In this document: positions 36,436 to 48,917 of the stretch, piece by piece
Numbering within the stretch: the first letter of the stretch is position 1
Layout: each line of letters begins with the position of its first letter
DNA from: Rutstroemia sp. NJR-2017a BVV2
Lineage: Eukaryota > Ascomycota > Leotiomycetes > Helotiales > Rutstroemiaceae
Assembly (NCBI GenBank): GCA_002946415.1
Contig: NJPS01000009.1
Coordinates: 1-64,000 of the forward strand
Direction: 5' to 3'
Length of the DNA: 64,000 nucleotides
Position numbers and translations under genes: made by a program
Notes under the pieces: generated by a model
Told to the model about the DNA's origin: nothing
The model's input: the letters and a program-made list of their open reading frames with translations, nothing else
Database searches by the model: none

Positions 36436-39400
36436 ATGGAAAATGAAGTCACGGATAATACCCCACCCTGCAAGTTGGCCGAACGATATTTGGCGAACAG
36501 TGAGATCGAACCTGTCAGCGACCTGCTCCCAAGAGCAAGCGCTCGTTGCTACATACCAAGGAGGTGCATCGAAGCTCTTTTTGCCGACAAAGTAACTGGA
36601 GTAAAGCTGGAAGGAATCTTTCTATGTCCTTGTCATGGATGCGTACAAGATGGCGGCCCAGTTGGTGATCGCTCGACACAGTTCAACGAGCTGAAAGAAA
36701 AGGAATTGAGGGCCGACTATGCAGCTATCTTTGCTTTACTCATCTATGTACATCGACCAGGATTGATTTGTGTTTTTCAACAGCATGGATTGAAACTGCA
36801 TGGGACCGAGTACTTGCACGAGGGGGATTTTGATCGGCTGAAGGAAAAAATCCGTGGTCAGCCACGAAAGGAAACCATTATTGATCTTGCTTCATTAAAG
36901 AAGAAAGTGTTAAGACATCAATATAGCTTTCTCGTTCGAACACTGAAGCCATATTCTGACCTGAAAGTCATACCCGCGAAAGAGTTACTTCCAATTAAGG
37001 AGAATGAAACACCCAAGGGACAAGGCTCTTTTGCAAAAGTCCACTGCTTTGAGTTTCAAGACGATGATTATCGCTCCAAGGAGTTCGGCCGGGTAAGCTT
37101 TCACATGATGTCAAAATGCGAGAGACTGATAGCAAGATTCTAGGTTACCAAATTTGCGCGCAAAGTGTTCATGAATGGAGAGGCTAGTTCATCAGCGAAA
37201 GAGTGGTACAACTTACAGGGCCTCTCAAAGGCGACCAACCATCAACACCTCATGCCCGCGTTAGGTGCGTATTGGCATGGAGACATATTTTTCATTCTTC
37301 AGGAGGAAGCAGATATGTCACTCCACGACTATCTCAGCAGAGGGGAAGGTGAGATTTACAAATCCAACGATCTGTGGAGACAGGTGCAAGGTCTTGCGGA
37401 AGGCATAAACACACTGCATAATTTGTACCAAGGAACCAAGATAGCTTACCACCAAGATCTAAAACCCGCAAATATCCTGATCGTCAGAGGGGTAATGAAA
37501 ATCGCGGACTTCGGATTGCTTGAGTTTAAACCAGTCTTACCAGACGAGACTGGGTCCACCGGCGTCATCAGTTCCCACAACACTGGCTACTACGCTCCTC
37601 CGCGACAGGGCCAGTACACTCGAAAAGATGATATCTGGTCACTTGCATGCATAATCTCAGAACTGGCTACTGCAGATATCCAAGGCCGAGATGAAATTCC
37701 AAAGTACAGAGCAGCTCGTATAGCGAATGGACAACGTGGGAGGGATACGCCTGCCTTCTTCCTCGGAACGTCTGTCAAAAATCAAGTCCTTGATAAACAT
37801 AGACAGTTGCAACGCATGATACAGACACAGGAATCTACTGGTCAAGACGATACGACAAGCGTGTTTCAAAGGAAATTCTACACTGCTGCTTTCTTCACGC
37901 TTTTAAATAGCATGTTTCGCCATGACGATAGCTCCGAGAGCCTCTTAGCAGTGCCGGGCCAAATGTTGATACCCGATGCCGGGAAAGTGGCAGAAACACT
38001 GGAGGCTTTTCGGAAAAAGGCAATGTCTACCCCTTTACTGAACGTCCAAGGTGGGACTACCGGCTCGTTCTCACAAAGAGACGCGGAAAACGCTGCCAGT
38101 GAGGGTGTGGCTATATCTATGGACAACATCTTGTCGAAATTTCAAAACAGCTTAAGCCAAAAAGAGGAAGAAAGACTTGGAAGGGTCAATCTCGCCAATA
38201 TAAAACAATTCCTTGCTAATTTACAAGCTAAGCAGCGCTCAGAGCGCCGTCAACAAGGACTGAGGCGATTGAGCCCTTTTCTCGAGGCGTTTGAACACTT
38301 TGAGGAGCTTTTGAGAAGGTTCTGTGTGCCTGACACGTTTATGTCGTTCATTTGGGTAGTAATCCGAACCCATTCAGGCCAAGACTCATCGCTGACGTTA
38401 TCCTTTAGGGACCTGTTAAATATATGCTTGAGGTTCGCGGATCATGCATAATACTAACACGGAGTACTGACTATTTTACTTAGTTAACACAGGATCATCA
38501 AGAAGCGCTCAACCAAATCGTTGATGTGTACGGGGAGGTTGGGCGACAGCAACCATTTCATACTAAATATGACGAGCTCCTTCGCACCCAACCGGATATA
38601 ACGCAAATTATCTCTGCTGGGTATTCCGACATTATCCAGCTGCATGCGATTGCTCTGCAAATTTTCAAACAGCGCTGTCAGTTTCGCAACTTATAGGATG
38701 ATCATATTTTTTACTGATAGGATGCAGGCTGGAAAGTCATATTTCCAACGTCCTGGCCGAGGTGCAGGATTCAAATTTCTAGATACATCTCCAGCATGGC
38801 GTCTCGCCTCGATGCCATTGTACATGGAGGCAATTTTGAACAGACTCACAAAGCTCAAGGCCAATTCAGTGAATCCACTCTCGAATACGAACAAAGTCCC
38901 ATCAGGACGGATGACGAGCGAAGGAAAACCGTCTACACCTGGCTGAAACCTACCGACATGGAGAATGAGCAATACCACTTGAAGGAAATTCGAAATCGGT
39001 GCTCTCTCGGCGCGATACCAGGTCGCTGGCTTTTGGACCATATGACGTTCAAAGAGTGGTTCGACCCGCAGTTTACCGCGCTACCCACTCTTTTGTGGCT
39101 TCATGGCCACCCTGGGGTTGGTAAGTGCATCCTTACAGACCACGTTGTGTTGAGCGCTCACTCTAGTGTACTAAAACCGCCCACAGGAAAAAGTGTCCTC
39201 GCATCCTTGGTAATAGAGAAAGCCCAGAACCTGTCACCCAAACCAATTGTTTTGTTTTTCTACTTTAAGCAAGGTAATGATGATCGAGATACTTTCGTAT
39301 CCATGGCTCGCACACTGCTGGCACAGCTTCTCCAACAAGACACTGGAATTCTTGATTACATGTACAACAGCTGTTGCAAAAGCGGAGAGCCTTTCTTGAA

Positions 39401-41626
39401 TTCTCGATCGCTCATTGAAGAGCTGCTGCTCTTTGCGCTGAGTAATTGCGATTCGGCCTATATCGTCTTAGATGGATTAGATGAATGCGCCTCTAGAGAT
39501 GAACGAAAGACCATCGTGGGCTTTTTCCGCAAAATAATCGAAAACCATGATGGTGATCAGGATGCAGATCGCCTTCGTTGCATGTTCGTTAGTCGTAAAG
39601 ACAGTGCACGGAAAGACTTCAGCGGTCTGGCTGACATTGCCGTGGACTTGGAGAAGAACGAGGACGATATTGATGCTTTCTGCCAATTTCGGTCTCACGA
39701 GCTTGGCGAGAATTTAGGAATTCCTGAGGATAAATTGAAAGAGATCGCCAGTGTTGTCTCTGCGTTTGCTCATGGTAAACACGGCTCGAAAGCTAGCGTC
39801 ATTTTGGATGAAGAAAGCTGATGTTATTATCTCTAATAGGTATGTTCCTTGTCGCCGAACTAGTATGGATCAATCTGTGTGGCCAAAGCTCGATTGACAG
39901 CTTAGAATTCGAATTGAATTCGCTTCCAACAGACCTCGACAGGCTAGAAGAAACGTATGTGTCTTTAAGATCACTTTATAATTTTGGCTCACCTTCTCCT
40001 AGGTATAAAAAAATCATGCGGACCATTTTGAAAAAACCTGTCAAAGCACAACGTGAAGAAGCTAAGATGCTTTTGAGTTGGCTCATTCATGCCAAGCGAC
40101 CGCTAAAGTTTCATGAGGTACAAACAATGAAGTCTATCAACTTAGAAAAAGGAGAAGTCGAGTTTGAAAGGCGGCACTTCCGAGTGGGGCCTGAAGAACT
40201 CTGTGAATCTTTGGTCAGAGTTCGACGTGATGGATCAATTGAGTTGGTGCATTCAACTGCCAAGAAGTACGCTACCGTGGTTAGATAATGAGGTTGCGTA
40301 AAGACTGACTGGATAAACTATAGCTACTTACTGAATAGTAAAGACCTCGATGGTACGGCAAGGGAATTAGATTTGGCAACTTTCTGCGTCGACTATCTTA
40401 ATCTTCCAATTTTTAACAAGCCATTTTCGACCCGCACAGTCATAGATGGAAGCTATGGATTTATGGAATACGCTGTTCTCAATTGGGTGCGTCACTTGGA
40501 AGCAGGTTTGTCAGCTGAACCTGGCCCTGATGAATCGACGCGAGATTTCTGTGAGTCTTTCAAGGCGCTTCTCGAGAGCCATTGGAGAACGCCGACCATT
40601 GAGCCAAAGATCTCTAAGCGCACGCGAGATAAGTTGCAAATCTTTGAAACTGAACCCCAGCACAAACAAATCCAGCAAGCTGTGGCTTCAACGCAAGAAC
40701 AGATCAAGCGCTTTGGGGACATGCAACCCGGCGAATGTGCTCTTGATCTGGCAGAGATTGTGGCCGGTATCCGAGTTCAGATAGAATCTGTTGTCCTAAA
40801 CGGTGCGGACTGGTCGACGGGCGAATCATTAGGCCACGAATTAGAACACAAATATGGCACACATTTGTTCAAGTGCCCAAGATTCAGTTGCAAGTACTTT
40901 ACGGATGGCTTCGCATCTAAAGAAGAACGCGGTGGCCATGTTCAAAGACACGAAAGACCATTCCGCTGCACCGATATACACTGTACTGGCTTCATTGGCT
41001 TCGCAAAGGAGGAGCAGCTGACGAGGCACCTCAAAGAGACTCATCCCGATCACACGAATCAGGACTTGTTCCCAACAGAGGATGAGATTACTGAAAGCCA
41101 GAGGGAATACGTGCCTGAGACAGCCGGCGAACTCGAAGAAACTCCACCTGCCATTGCTGAATCACCAGATGCAGACGCAGATGCCAACGCCGAATCCGAG
41201 TCAGAATCAGAATCCGAGTCAGAAAAAGTCGCCCAGCCCGCAATGGCCTCCAGACCTGCGAAACGCACAAAGACGCAAGCGGAATTCAAGTGCTATCATT
41301 GCGACAAAACCTTCACTAAACGTTGGAACCGGGATTCACACTTGAGAACGCATGGAGTCGGCGAACAGTTCCCTTGCCACATTTGTGATAAATATGTCGC
41401 CAGAGAAAGTGATCTCAGAAGACACATGAAAATGCACGACAAAGTAAAAGCTTTCACCTGCGGAGGATTATTGAGGAATGGTCAATCCTGGGGATGTAAG
41501 CAGAGTTTCTTAAGAGCAGATATTTTAAGCAATCACCACAAATCGAAGAAGGGACAGAAGTGTATTGCCCCTCGCGAGGAAGAAGAGCGGGCGCAAGCTG
41601 TGGCATATGAGTTGCCAATTGTTTAG
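36436..41626 (+). CDS. NLR-type receptor: kinase - DUF7708-like - NACHT - C2H2 zinc fingers
   Basis: Exons are 36436-37092, 37144-38355, 38409-38432, 38484-38676, 38728-39120, 39187-39774, 39840-39954, 40003-40266 and 40324-41626, giving about 1582 residues. A Cys-containing N-terminal region is followed by a kinase domain at about 195-420: GQGSFAKV, FARKVFM, YHQDLKPANIL, IADFGLLEF. Next is a DUF7708-like segment (SPFLEAFEHFEELLRRFCVP) completed by a 24-nt exon as FIWGPVKYMLE, then DHQEALNQIVDVYGEVG. NACHT motifs are HGHPGVGKSVLASLVIEK (Walker A, about 820) and AYIVLDGLDECAS (Walker B, about 920). The C-terminus has GSYGFMEYAVLNWVRHLE, then C2H2 fingers (CPRFSCKYF, CTDIHC, CYHCDKTF, CHICDKY), with an acidic SESESE stretch between. 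Fungal STAND proteins act in non-self recognition and cell death; here this is inferred. An apparent stop at 38449 lies inside an intron. Confidence 0.85.
38409..38432 (+). other. 24-nt microexon of the kinase-NACHT gene
   Basis: Bounded by CTTTAG on the left and GTTCGC on the right, it encodes GPVKYMLE in frame. The flanking introns are 53 and 51 bp. Without it the DUF7708-like core WGPVK is lost and the frame meets a stop. Confidence 0.75.
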
Positions 41627-43017
41627 ATAGATGCGGTCATGTCCACATCGGTCGCTGAGTTCGAGAATCCGGCGCCTATTCTAACCTTAGTTTTCCTCGT
41701 TCACAGCGATATATCGAATATATCCTTCCAACTCTATTTATATATAAGGGATCTAACAGAAGATAACGAATAGTATATTTTATCACTGAACTGAAAATTG
41801 AGAAGAGGAAAAGAAAACAGAAGTCCCTCCCTCCATATCGAATTGTGAAGGTACAAACGTACTAGCTCTCCTATATGCAGCCTACACATAACTAGCCCAA
41901 TTTCTTTCCCCTAACAACAATAGAGACAACGTTATTTCATGACAATCTCCTTGGATTAAAAAGTCCACATTGGACCTTGATGGAGGGTTAGCATACCAGA
42001 TCCAGATAGCCATTCTGTCGGCTTTCCAGATAGCTTGATATAAGCTCGCAGCAATTTCCCGAGCCTCTGGTACTCGCAGCTTTGTCCTAACGACCAACGC
42101 TAGGTTAGGACATGTTGTGAGGTCTTAATCGATGATATCGAAAATGACCTTATCCGGATAGCGCGATCTGTGAGACTTCAGTAGTAATATACATATGCAA
42201 GTGTACCATTAACTTATGCACGTGTAGTTAGCTTGTAGAGACGGCATCTTTGTTGGGGACAGACGCCCCGCACGGTAGTTGGAGGGTAGGTACTTTGCAT
42301 AGCCGTTCCTGACTGACGGCCTTCGAATTTGATGTCATTGAATGCGCCAGTGTCGGTGAACTCGCCATATGTGCGAAGTTCAAGACCTCGGTGGAATCTA
42401 GTGCGTCAAACATATCAGTGGGGGAGGAGGTTTCATAAAAGCAGCAAGTCAGCCTGCATATGCATTATCGCACGAATGGACCTCCCAGCCGAGGCGGGGT
42501 ATGTCATATCGCGTTGCGGTACAAACACCCGACCGAACAATCTTACCCGCCGATTCTCAGATCGTTAGTCAATGAGAAGCCAGATAAAGACTCAAGATTA
42601 GATATATAGATATCGAGAGATCTCTGCTTTGTAATACGGTCATATCAAAACGAAGATAAACAATCTAAGCGCGACCCCGCAGTCGATGACATTGACAAAT
42701 GCAATGTTATCAAAAGAGAAATGAACCTTATCGGGTAGCGATAATCGCTGTATCGGTTGTCTGCAGCCTCTACAGTAACCAGTGATAAGCTGTGCTAGAT
42801 ATTATGCACTCGGAGATCCGACGGTTCTCTTACCTTTATTCAGATGCACAACAGGGTACCAAGCCGGGATATGCACGCATGGGGAGCTGACAACTAGGTC
42901 TGTACCCCTCGACGAGCCAGGGCTGGAAACATGTTAAAACTGACGACTCCCTCGATCACACGAGATGTTGTGAGCTGAGCTCTTCTAAGTACAACTTGCT
43001 ACCACGATCGAATCAAT
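41627..43017. other. Intergenic region
   Basis: About 1.4 kb between the NACHT gene and the oxoprolinase. It is AT-rich near 41700-41800, and no coding frame or RNA was recognised. Confidence 0.5.
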
Positions 43018-46000
43018 ATGGGAGACGCAGGTGTACCGAAAGGAAGCGGATATCGGCTAGGTGTTGATGTTGGGGTATGCTGTCCTCGTGAGGTTAAAGC
43101 ATGTCAAGGAGCTGACGAATCTACTTAGGGGACTTTCACAGATGTGTGCGTTTTTACTCCAAAGGGGAAGACTGTGCGGACAAAGGTCCCGTCCACAGGA
43201 CATGATCAGAGCATCGGTGTCAAGAATGGCATTACAGAGGCAAGGAAACAATTAAAGAGTTTATATAACTGGGAGGGAAAGTTCGAGAGCATTCATCATG
43301 GAACGACTGTTGGTATGGACTGATGTTACTCAAGTGTTACCTTGGTATGCAAGCTAACATGATCAAAGCAACAAATGCTGTGTTGGAAGGGAAAGGCGCG
43401 AAGACTGGACTTATCGTCACCGCCGGACACAAAGACGTTCTTGCTGTACGGAGGTCTCAGATTCCCGGTGGCCTGGGAGCTTGGATTAATTTCATCCCAC
43501 CGGATCCCATAGTACCACTCGAAAGTACAATTCAGAGCATAGGCATGATGGGGTCTGATGGTGTCGCTGTTACCGAGATTGATGAGGCAGCTCTTCGGAA
43601 AGATCTCGTTCGACTGAAGAAACAGAAGCCTGAAGCTATTACTATCAGTTTATTGAATGCTTACAAGAACGATGAACATGAGAAGGTCGTAGCAAAAGTT
43701 CTAAAGGAGGAGTTTGGTCCCGACGTTGAGATCGTCTGTTCTAGCGATGTCTTACCAGAAATGGGAGAATATGAGAGAACAGTAACGGCGAGTGCCAACG
43801 CGATCGTGAAGCCGGTTGTCAAGAAGTATCTGGCGAATCTTCAAAACCTTCTTGCGGAGGATAGTGAGACTATTCGCATTCTGAAAAGCGATGGTGGTCT
43901 CACTACCTTAGGGTTGGCTGGTGATCTGCCGGTTAATATTTTAATGTCTGGGCCTGCAGGTGGTGTTCGTGGTGTTGCAGATGTTGTCGCAAAAAAGACC
44001 AAATACCGAAACTTGATCACCCTCGATATGGGCGGCACGTCGACAGATTGTGCATTGATTTCAGATGGTACTCCCGCTCTTCGCAGAGAAACAGCTGTCG
44101 ATGCTCTGACTGTGCGAGCACCGTCGGTGGATGTTCAGTAAGTACGATTCTTGCTCGCAAAATATTCTACTAACATAATATCAGGACTGTCGGAGCCGGC
44201 GGAGGATCGATAGCACAATACGTCGAGCTTACTTCCACACTTCGTGTTGGACCAGAATCATCTGGCGCGAATCCAGGGCCCGCTTGTTATGGAAAAGGCG
44301 GCACAAACGCAACAGTTACCGACGCCAATGTTGTTCTAGGATATCTTCCTGACAAACTTCTCGGCGGTGCTTTTCCCTTGGATATTGCTGCCGCCACTAC
44401 TGCTGTCGAAAGTGTTGCCAAGCAAATGGGACTCAGTACTGACCAAACAGCTCAAGGTATCTACAATCTAGTTAATGAAAGGATGTATAATGCGTTGCGC
44501 AACGTATCGGTGGAACAAGGTTACAATCCCGAGGATTTTTCGCTCGTCGCTTTTGGTGGTGCTGGTCCAATGCATGCCAATGCAGTCGGCAAGTTACTAG
44601 GAGCCTGGCCAGTCATTGTACCTCCTGCTCCTGGAGTCCTCTGCGCACAAGGCGATGCAACAACCAAGTTGAGTCATGAGTTATCGGCTTCCTTCATCAA
44701 ATTGCTCGATGATGCAACCCAAGATGAGATCTTCAGCAACCTTTCAACCTTGAGAGATAGCTGCAAAGAGATTATGGTGAAGGCTTTAGGGGACAATCCG
44801 TCGGCTCCGCTCAAGATTAACTACGAAGCTGATCTTAGATATAAGGGACAGGCTTTGACCATGTCAATTCCACTACTGGATGAGGACTTCACAGCAGATC
44901 GAGAAACCTTTATTGAGCGTGTTCGTACACGATTCGATGCCGCCCACGAGCAGCAATTCAGTTTCTCCTTGCCTACCTTTGCCCTTGAACTGATGCGTCT
45001 TGGTGCGATTGTCACAGATGGTTCTCCAGACACAGAACTCACTGCTATCGAGAGTGCTTCCGCAGGCACGGACTCTACTCCACCAGATGATGCCATCGTC
45101 AGTCGAAAGACAATCAGCACTGATGGGCAGAGAATGGAGGCCACTTTCTGGGACAGAGCTAAGATATCGAAAGCTGGATATAAAGTTCAAGGACCTTGTG
45201 TAATCACCGAGATGGATTCGAACACGCTCATTCTTCCTGGCTTCTTTGGAGAGATCGATGCATATGGAAACATATTGATCTTCCCCAATGAAGACACCAA
45301 CTTGACCAGTGATCTAGCTCATCATGATTGGGATAGTGCTCAAGAGCTCGTTTCAAAATCGCCGCTGATTCCAACATTAATCTCATCTTCGCTGCAATCG
45401 ATTAGAAATGAGATGGACACTCTTATGCTTAGATGCAGTATGTCTCCTGCTATTCGCGATCAGCAAGATGAGTTCAATGTCATCACCAACAAGGAGGGCA
45501 AAATGTTGGTTGGTCAGTTCGGTAGTTTTATCGGACAGTTCCTGAGTTCCTGGAAAGGTACGATTGAAGAAGGTGATGTTTTCGTCACCAATGATGTGTA
45601 CGAGATTAGCGGTGCAGTTACTCATCTTAATGATGTGATTGTCCTACTTCCAATCCATTTCAAGGGAGAATTGGTAGGATGGGCTGCTAACTTTGGACAT
45701 ATGACGTAAGTGTACACATTGCTGCAGTTCACATGGGTTCAGATGGCTAACATATCTTAGTGATGTCGGAGGTAAGGTACCTGGTAGTATGTCTATCAAT
45801 GCAACATCCATCTTCGAGGACGGGCTACAGATTCCAACAGTCAAACTTTATTCTCGCGGAGTTTACAATACAGCAATGGTCGATGTCTTCTGTCGAAACT
45901 CTCGTCAGCCAGATTGGTTCCGTAGTGATTTGACTGCTCTTGTCGCAGCATGCAGAACAGCTGCGCTTCGTGTTTGTGAGCTCAATGAGCGATTTGGTCC

Positions 46001-47359
46001 TAAGTGAGTGGTCGAGATAGCGTCCCATTTTTTCAACTGCTAACAAACGGCAGTGTGTACCGTGCCTCCTGCAATGAGCTTCTTTCGAGGAACCGCTCGG
46101 GTATTCAGAAACTCATTGATACCCAAATCGGGTATGAAGAAAGTACCTTTACTGACTTCGTCGATGATGACGGTCAAGGTGTTGGACCATATGCTATTAC
46201 GTGTTCAATGAAGAAGGTCGACGGAAAGCTGCGTTTTGATTTCAATGGCACTTCTCCTCAGGCCGGCACATCCATCAACTTTTACCTCTCCACCACAATG
46301 TTCAAAATGTTCGTCGGATACTACCTCCTTGCAGTTTTTGACCCTCACTGCGTCGTCAATGATGGATTCCATGATCTTTTAGATATCGTCATACCCGAAG
46401 GATGTCTACTTCGCCCTGTCCGTCCTGCTGCGCTAAGCTGTCGTACGCATTTCCTTGGCCGGACTATGGATATTATCCAAGCTCTCATGGGTCAACGATC
46501 TCCCCAATATCGTGCTGCAGCAGGATTCTCCGACTCTCCTCATTTCTTCTACTCTGGTTTCAAACCAGATGGAGAGTGGTACCAACTCTACCAAATCGGT
46601 TTCGGTGGTGTACCAGCACGGCCTATTGGTGATGGACCAGACTGCCATTGTTTATTCCCAGCTATTAAATCTGTCCCAACTGAAGCTATCGAACTAAACT
46701 TCCCTCTCCGGATCGAAGCTAATGAATCGCTTGCCGATACGGGTGGCCCTGGTTTCCATCGTGGAGGTAATGCGCAACGCACACTCTACAGATTCTTGTC
46801 GGCCGGTGAATTCAGTATACATGATGATAGATGGTTTACGAAGCCATGGGGTATCAATGGTGGTAAACCTGGAGCAAGATCTTGGAAGAAACTACATTAC
46901 TCGAGTGGGGAGATAAGAATGCTACCGAGTAAATGCGATCATATCAGAGTCGAACCAGGCGATATGCTAGAATGGGTTACGTGGGGAGGTGGTGGATTGG
47001 GTGATCCCTTAACCAGACCAGCTGAGAAAGTTGCGCTGGAGGTGGAGAGGAAATTAGTAACCCTAGATGGAGCAAAGAAGAATTATGGTGTGGTGGTTAA
47101 GGAGGAGGATTTCTCGGTTGATAAGGAGGCTACCGAGAATTTGAGAGCGGAGATGAAAAAGCTGGGAGAAGGGAAGGACGTCGTTTATGATAGAGGCGGA
47201 TCGCTGGAGGAATTAATGGCATGCTGTGAGGAGGAGACGGGAATGAAGGCTCCGAGGCCGCAGTGGGAGAAGGATCCGTATGGGCCGCATACTGGGTTGG
47301 AGTATGTGCAGAATTGGTACAAGGAGAAGAGAAAGACCTTGGGTTGGACTTTGGAGTAA
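43018..47359 (+). CDS. OXP1: 5-oxoprolinase / hydantoinase A-B fusion enzyme
   Basis: Exons are 43018-43074, 43129-43312, 43369-44137, 44185-45705, 45761-46003 and 46054-47359, giving 1359 residues. Splicing rebuilds YRLGVDVG|GTFTDV and IHHGTTV|ATNAVLEG. The HyuA half then has LDMGGTSTDCALI, ANPGPACYGKGG and DFSLVAFGGAGPMHA. The HyuB half begins near LRCSMSPAIRDQQDEFNVIT, followed by GHMTDVGGKVPGSMSI, FDFNGTSPQAGTS and GGPGFHRGGNAQRT, ending in WVTWGGGGLGDPL. This is the single-chain eukaryotic arrangement. Yeast Oxp1 opens 5-oxoproline to glutamate with ATP in the glutathione cycle. Fungal genomes often hold several paralogues, so hydantoin or another cyclic amide could be the real substrate. 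The symbol is given by family only. Confidence 0.88.
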
Positions 47360-47828
47360 TATTTTGTTATCTGTTACAATTTATGCTGAGATAGTACCAT
47401 TTCGTGTTAGAGATATGAATCATATTATTGAAAGATATCGCGTGTGCATTGTTACTGATTCGATGTGAACTTTTCATACCAATTGGACCCTTTTCTGCTC
47501 CACATTAAATCGTGCATATGCATTGCATGCGTGGCACAGCAAGGGGCATGTGGCCAATAAGATGTTCCATATCTGTATCTTCTCTACCCCTCAGACAACC
47601 ATACATACGTTCAGCCACAAACGACGAGCCAAGTGGTGAGGCAAACAGAAGAGCCTATTCTCACACTAGTCTGCTGTGAAATTCTACATACTTTGTGTTT
47701 CCTTCTTATTTTAGACATTTCCCAAGAAGTTCGCAGTGCGACGAAGCTGTGTCTCCAGATTGCTTTCGCTTATTCATTTCATAATTGTGCATAAGTGGCG
47801 AATTCCCCTCTCTTCCCCGCCGAAAAGA
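47360..47828. other. Intergenic region
   Basis: About 470 bp between the oxoprolinase and the dynamin-like gene, with no feature seen. Confidence 0.5.
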
Positions 47829-48917
47829 ATGCCACCGCAAGAAAGCTCCAGCATTCCGCAACTTGATATCGCTGCCGCGCTCGACAATTTGCATTTTGAA
47901 GAGCGACGAAACATTCTCAGCACGATTAATAAGCTGCGTGATAATGGATTAGATAGTCTGTTGTCGCGTCCACAGCTCCTTATTTCAGGAGGTGACCACT
48001 CCACTGTGGACCGGAATTCCGCATCGGAAACTTTCAGCCAGACTTTGGTCCCAAGAAGTGAATCCGGGCATTCGCCATTCGCAACAGAGATTGTTTTGCG
48101 ACAGGGTCAGACTCAGTCTATTATCGTCAGGATAATACCCGACATCACCCGTCCCCAACCAGAGCGCAAATCCATCGCCAATTTCCACCACTCCACCACT
48201 GATCTAACCCAACTCCCTGAAATCCTCAGCGCAGCCATGTCTGTTCTTCCCGACCCCTCAAGCCCCTCCCAGCCCAATTCCAAGGACACCCTCCGAATCG
48301 AAGTCGAAGGCCCCTCCCAACCGCAACTCACCCTCGTCGACCTCCCCCGCCTAATCGACTCCCTCTCCCGCTCCGACATCCAACGCAACCATGGATATCA
48401 CCACACAGCCTACTCCCTCGCCGACGAAACCACCGCGACCTCCACCGCCGCCGCGCCCACCCCCACCGAAACCATCACCCCCTTCGAGTACCCCTTCCCC
48501 GTCCCCTCCCTGCACACCGGCGTACCCGTCCCCGGCTCCACCTTCCTAATCCGCGCGCTGCACACCCACCAAGTACTCACGCTCTCCGAAGGGCACCTGC
48601 ATCTGGAGCCGCAGCCGCCGCCGGCGGGCGGCTGGCACTGGGCGTGTATTGAGCGGGACGGGTGGCTGGGGTTCCGGAACTGTGTTTCGGGGACGTTTAT
48701 GGGACATGATGGGAAAGGGGGGTTTCATGCGAAGGTTACGCATCATAAGTGTAATGAGTGGTTTGTGACGAGGGCGGTACCCGGGGGAGGGCATTTGATT
48801 CTGATTTTACATGGGGATAAGTGGAGGAGGATGGGGGTGGCGGAGGGGGGGAGGGAGGTGCTGGAGGTGGAGAAGGCGGGGACGGAGGGGACGGTGTGGG
48901 AGTTTGTTAAGGTTTAG
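47829..48917 (+). CDS. Truncated dynamin-like pseudo-GTPase with C-terminal Trp/Gly-rich domain
   Basis: A single open frame of 362 residues starts at ATG 47829 (MPPQESSSIPQLDIAAALDN). The first 180 residues follow the N-terminus of fungal dynamin-like GTPases: RNILSTINKLRDNGLDSLLS, PFATEIVLRQGQTQSIIVRI, DTLRIEVEGPSQPQLTLVDL. The P-loop position, normally GDQSSGKS, reads GDHSTVDR, and the G3 word DLPG is DLPR, so GTP binding should be lost. The rest of the dynamin is missing. The C-terminal 130 residues (GSTFLIRALHTHQVLTL, WHWACIERDGWLGFRNCVSG, GTFMGHDGKGGFHAKVTHHK) resemble a beta-trefoil or fascin-like domain of fungal proteins. From about 48230 on, the coding sequence becomes very C-rich and then G-rich, unlike its neighbours. 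Confidence 0.62.
   Translation: MPPQESSSIPQLDIAAALDNLHFEERRNILSTINKLRDNGLDSLLSRPQLLISGGDHSTVDRNSASETFSQTLVPRSESGHSPFATEIVLRQGQTQSIIVRIIPDITRPQPERKSIANFHHSTTDLTQLPEILSAAMSVLPDPSSPSQPNSKDTLRIEVEGPSQPQLTLVDLPRLIDSLSRSDIQRNHGYHHTAYSLADETTATSTAAAPTPTETITPFEYPFPVPSLHTGVPVPGSTFLIRALHTHQVLTLSEGHLHLEPQPPPAGGWHWACIERDGWLGFRNCVSGTFMGHDGKGGFHAKVTHHKCNEWFVTRAVPGGGHLILILHGDKWRRMGVAEGGREVLEVEKAGTEGTVWEFVKV

Noticed and set aside
38449..38451. Stop codon TAA as the end of a stand-alone kinase gene
   Set aside because: It falls in a 51-bp intron. Using introns 38356-38408 and 38433-38483 restores WGPVKYMLE and continues in phase into the NACHT part.
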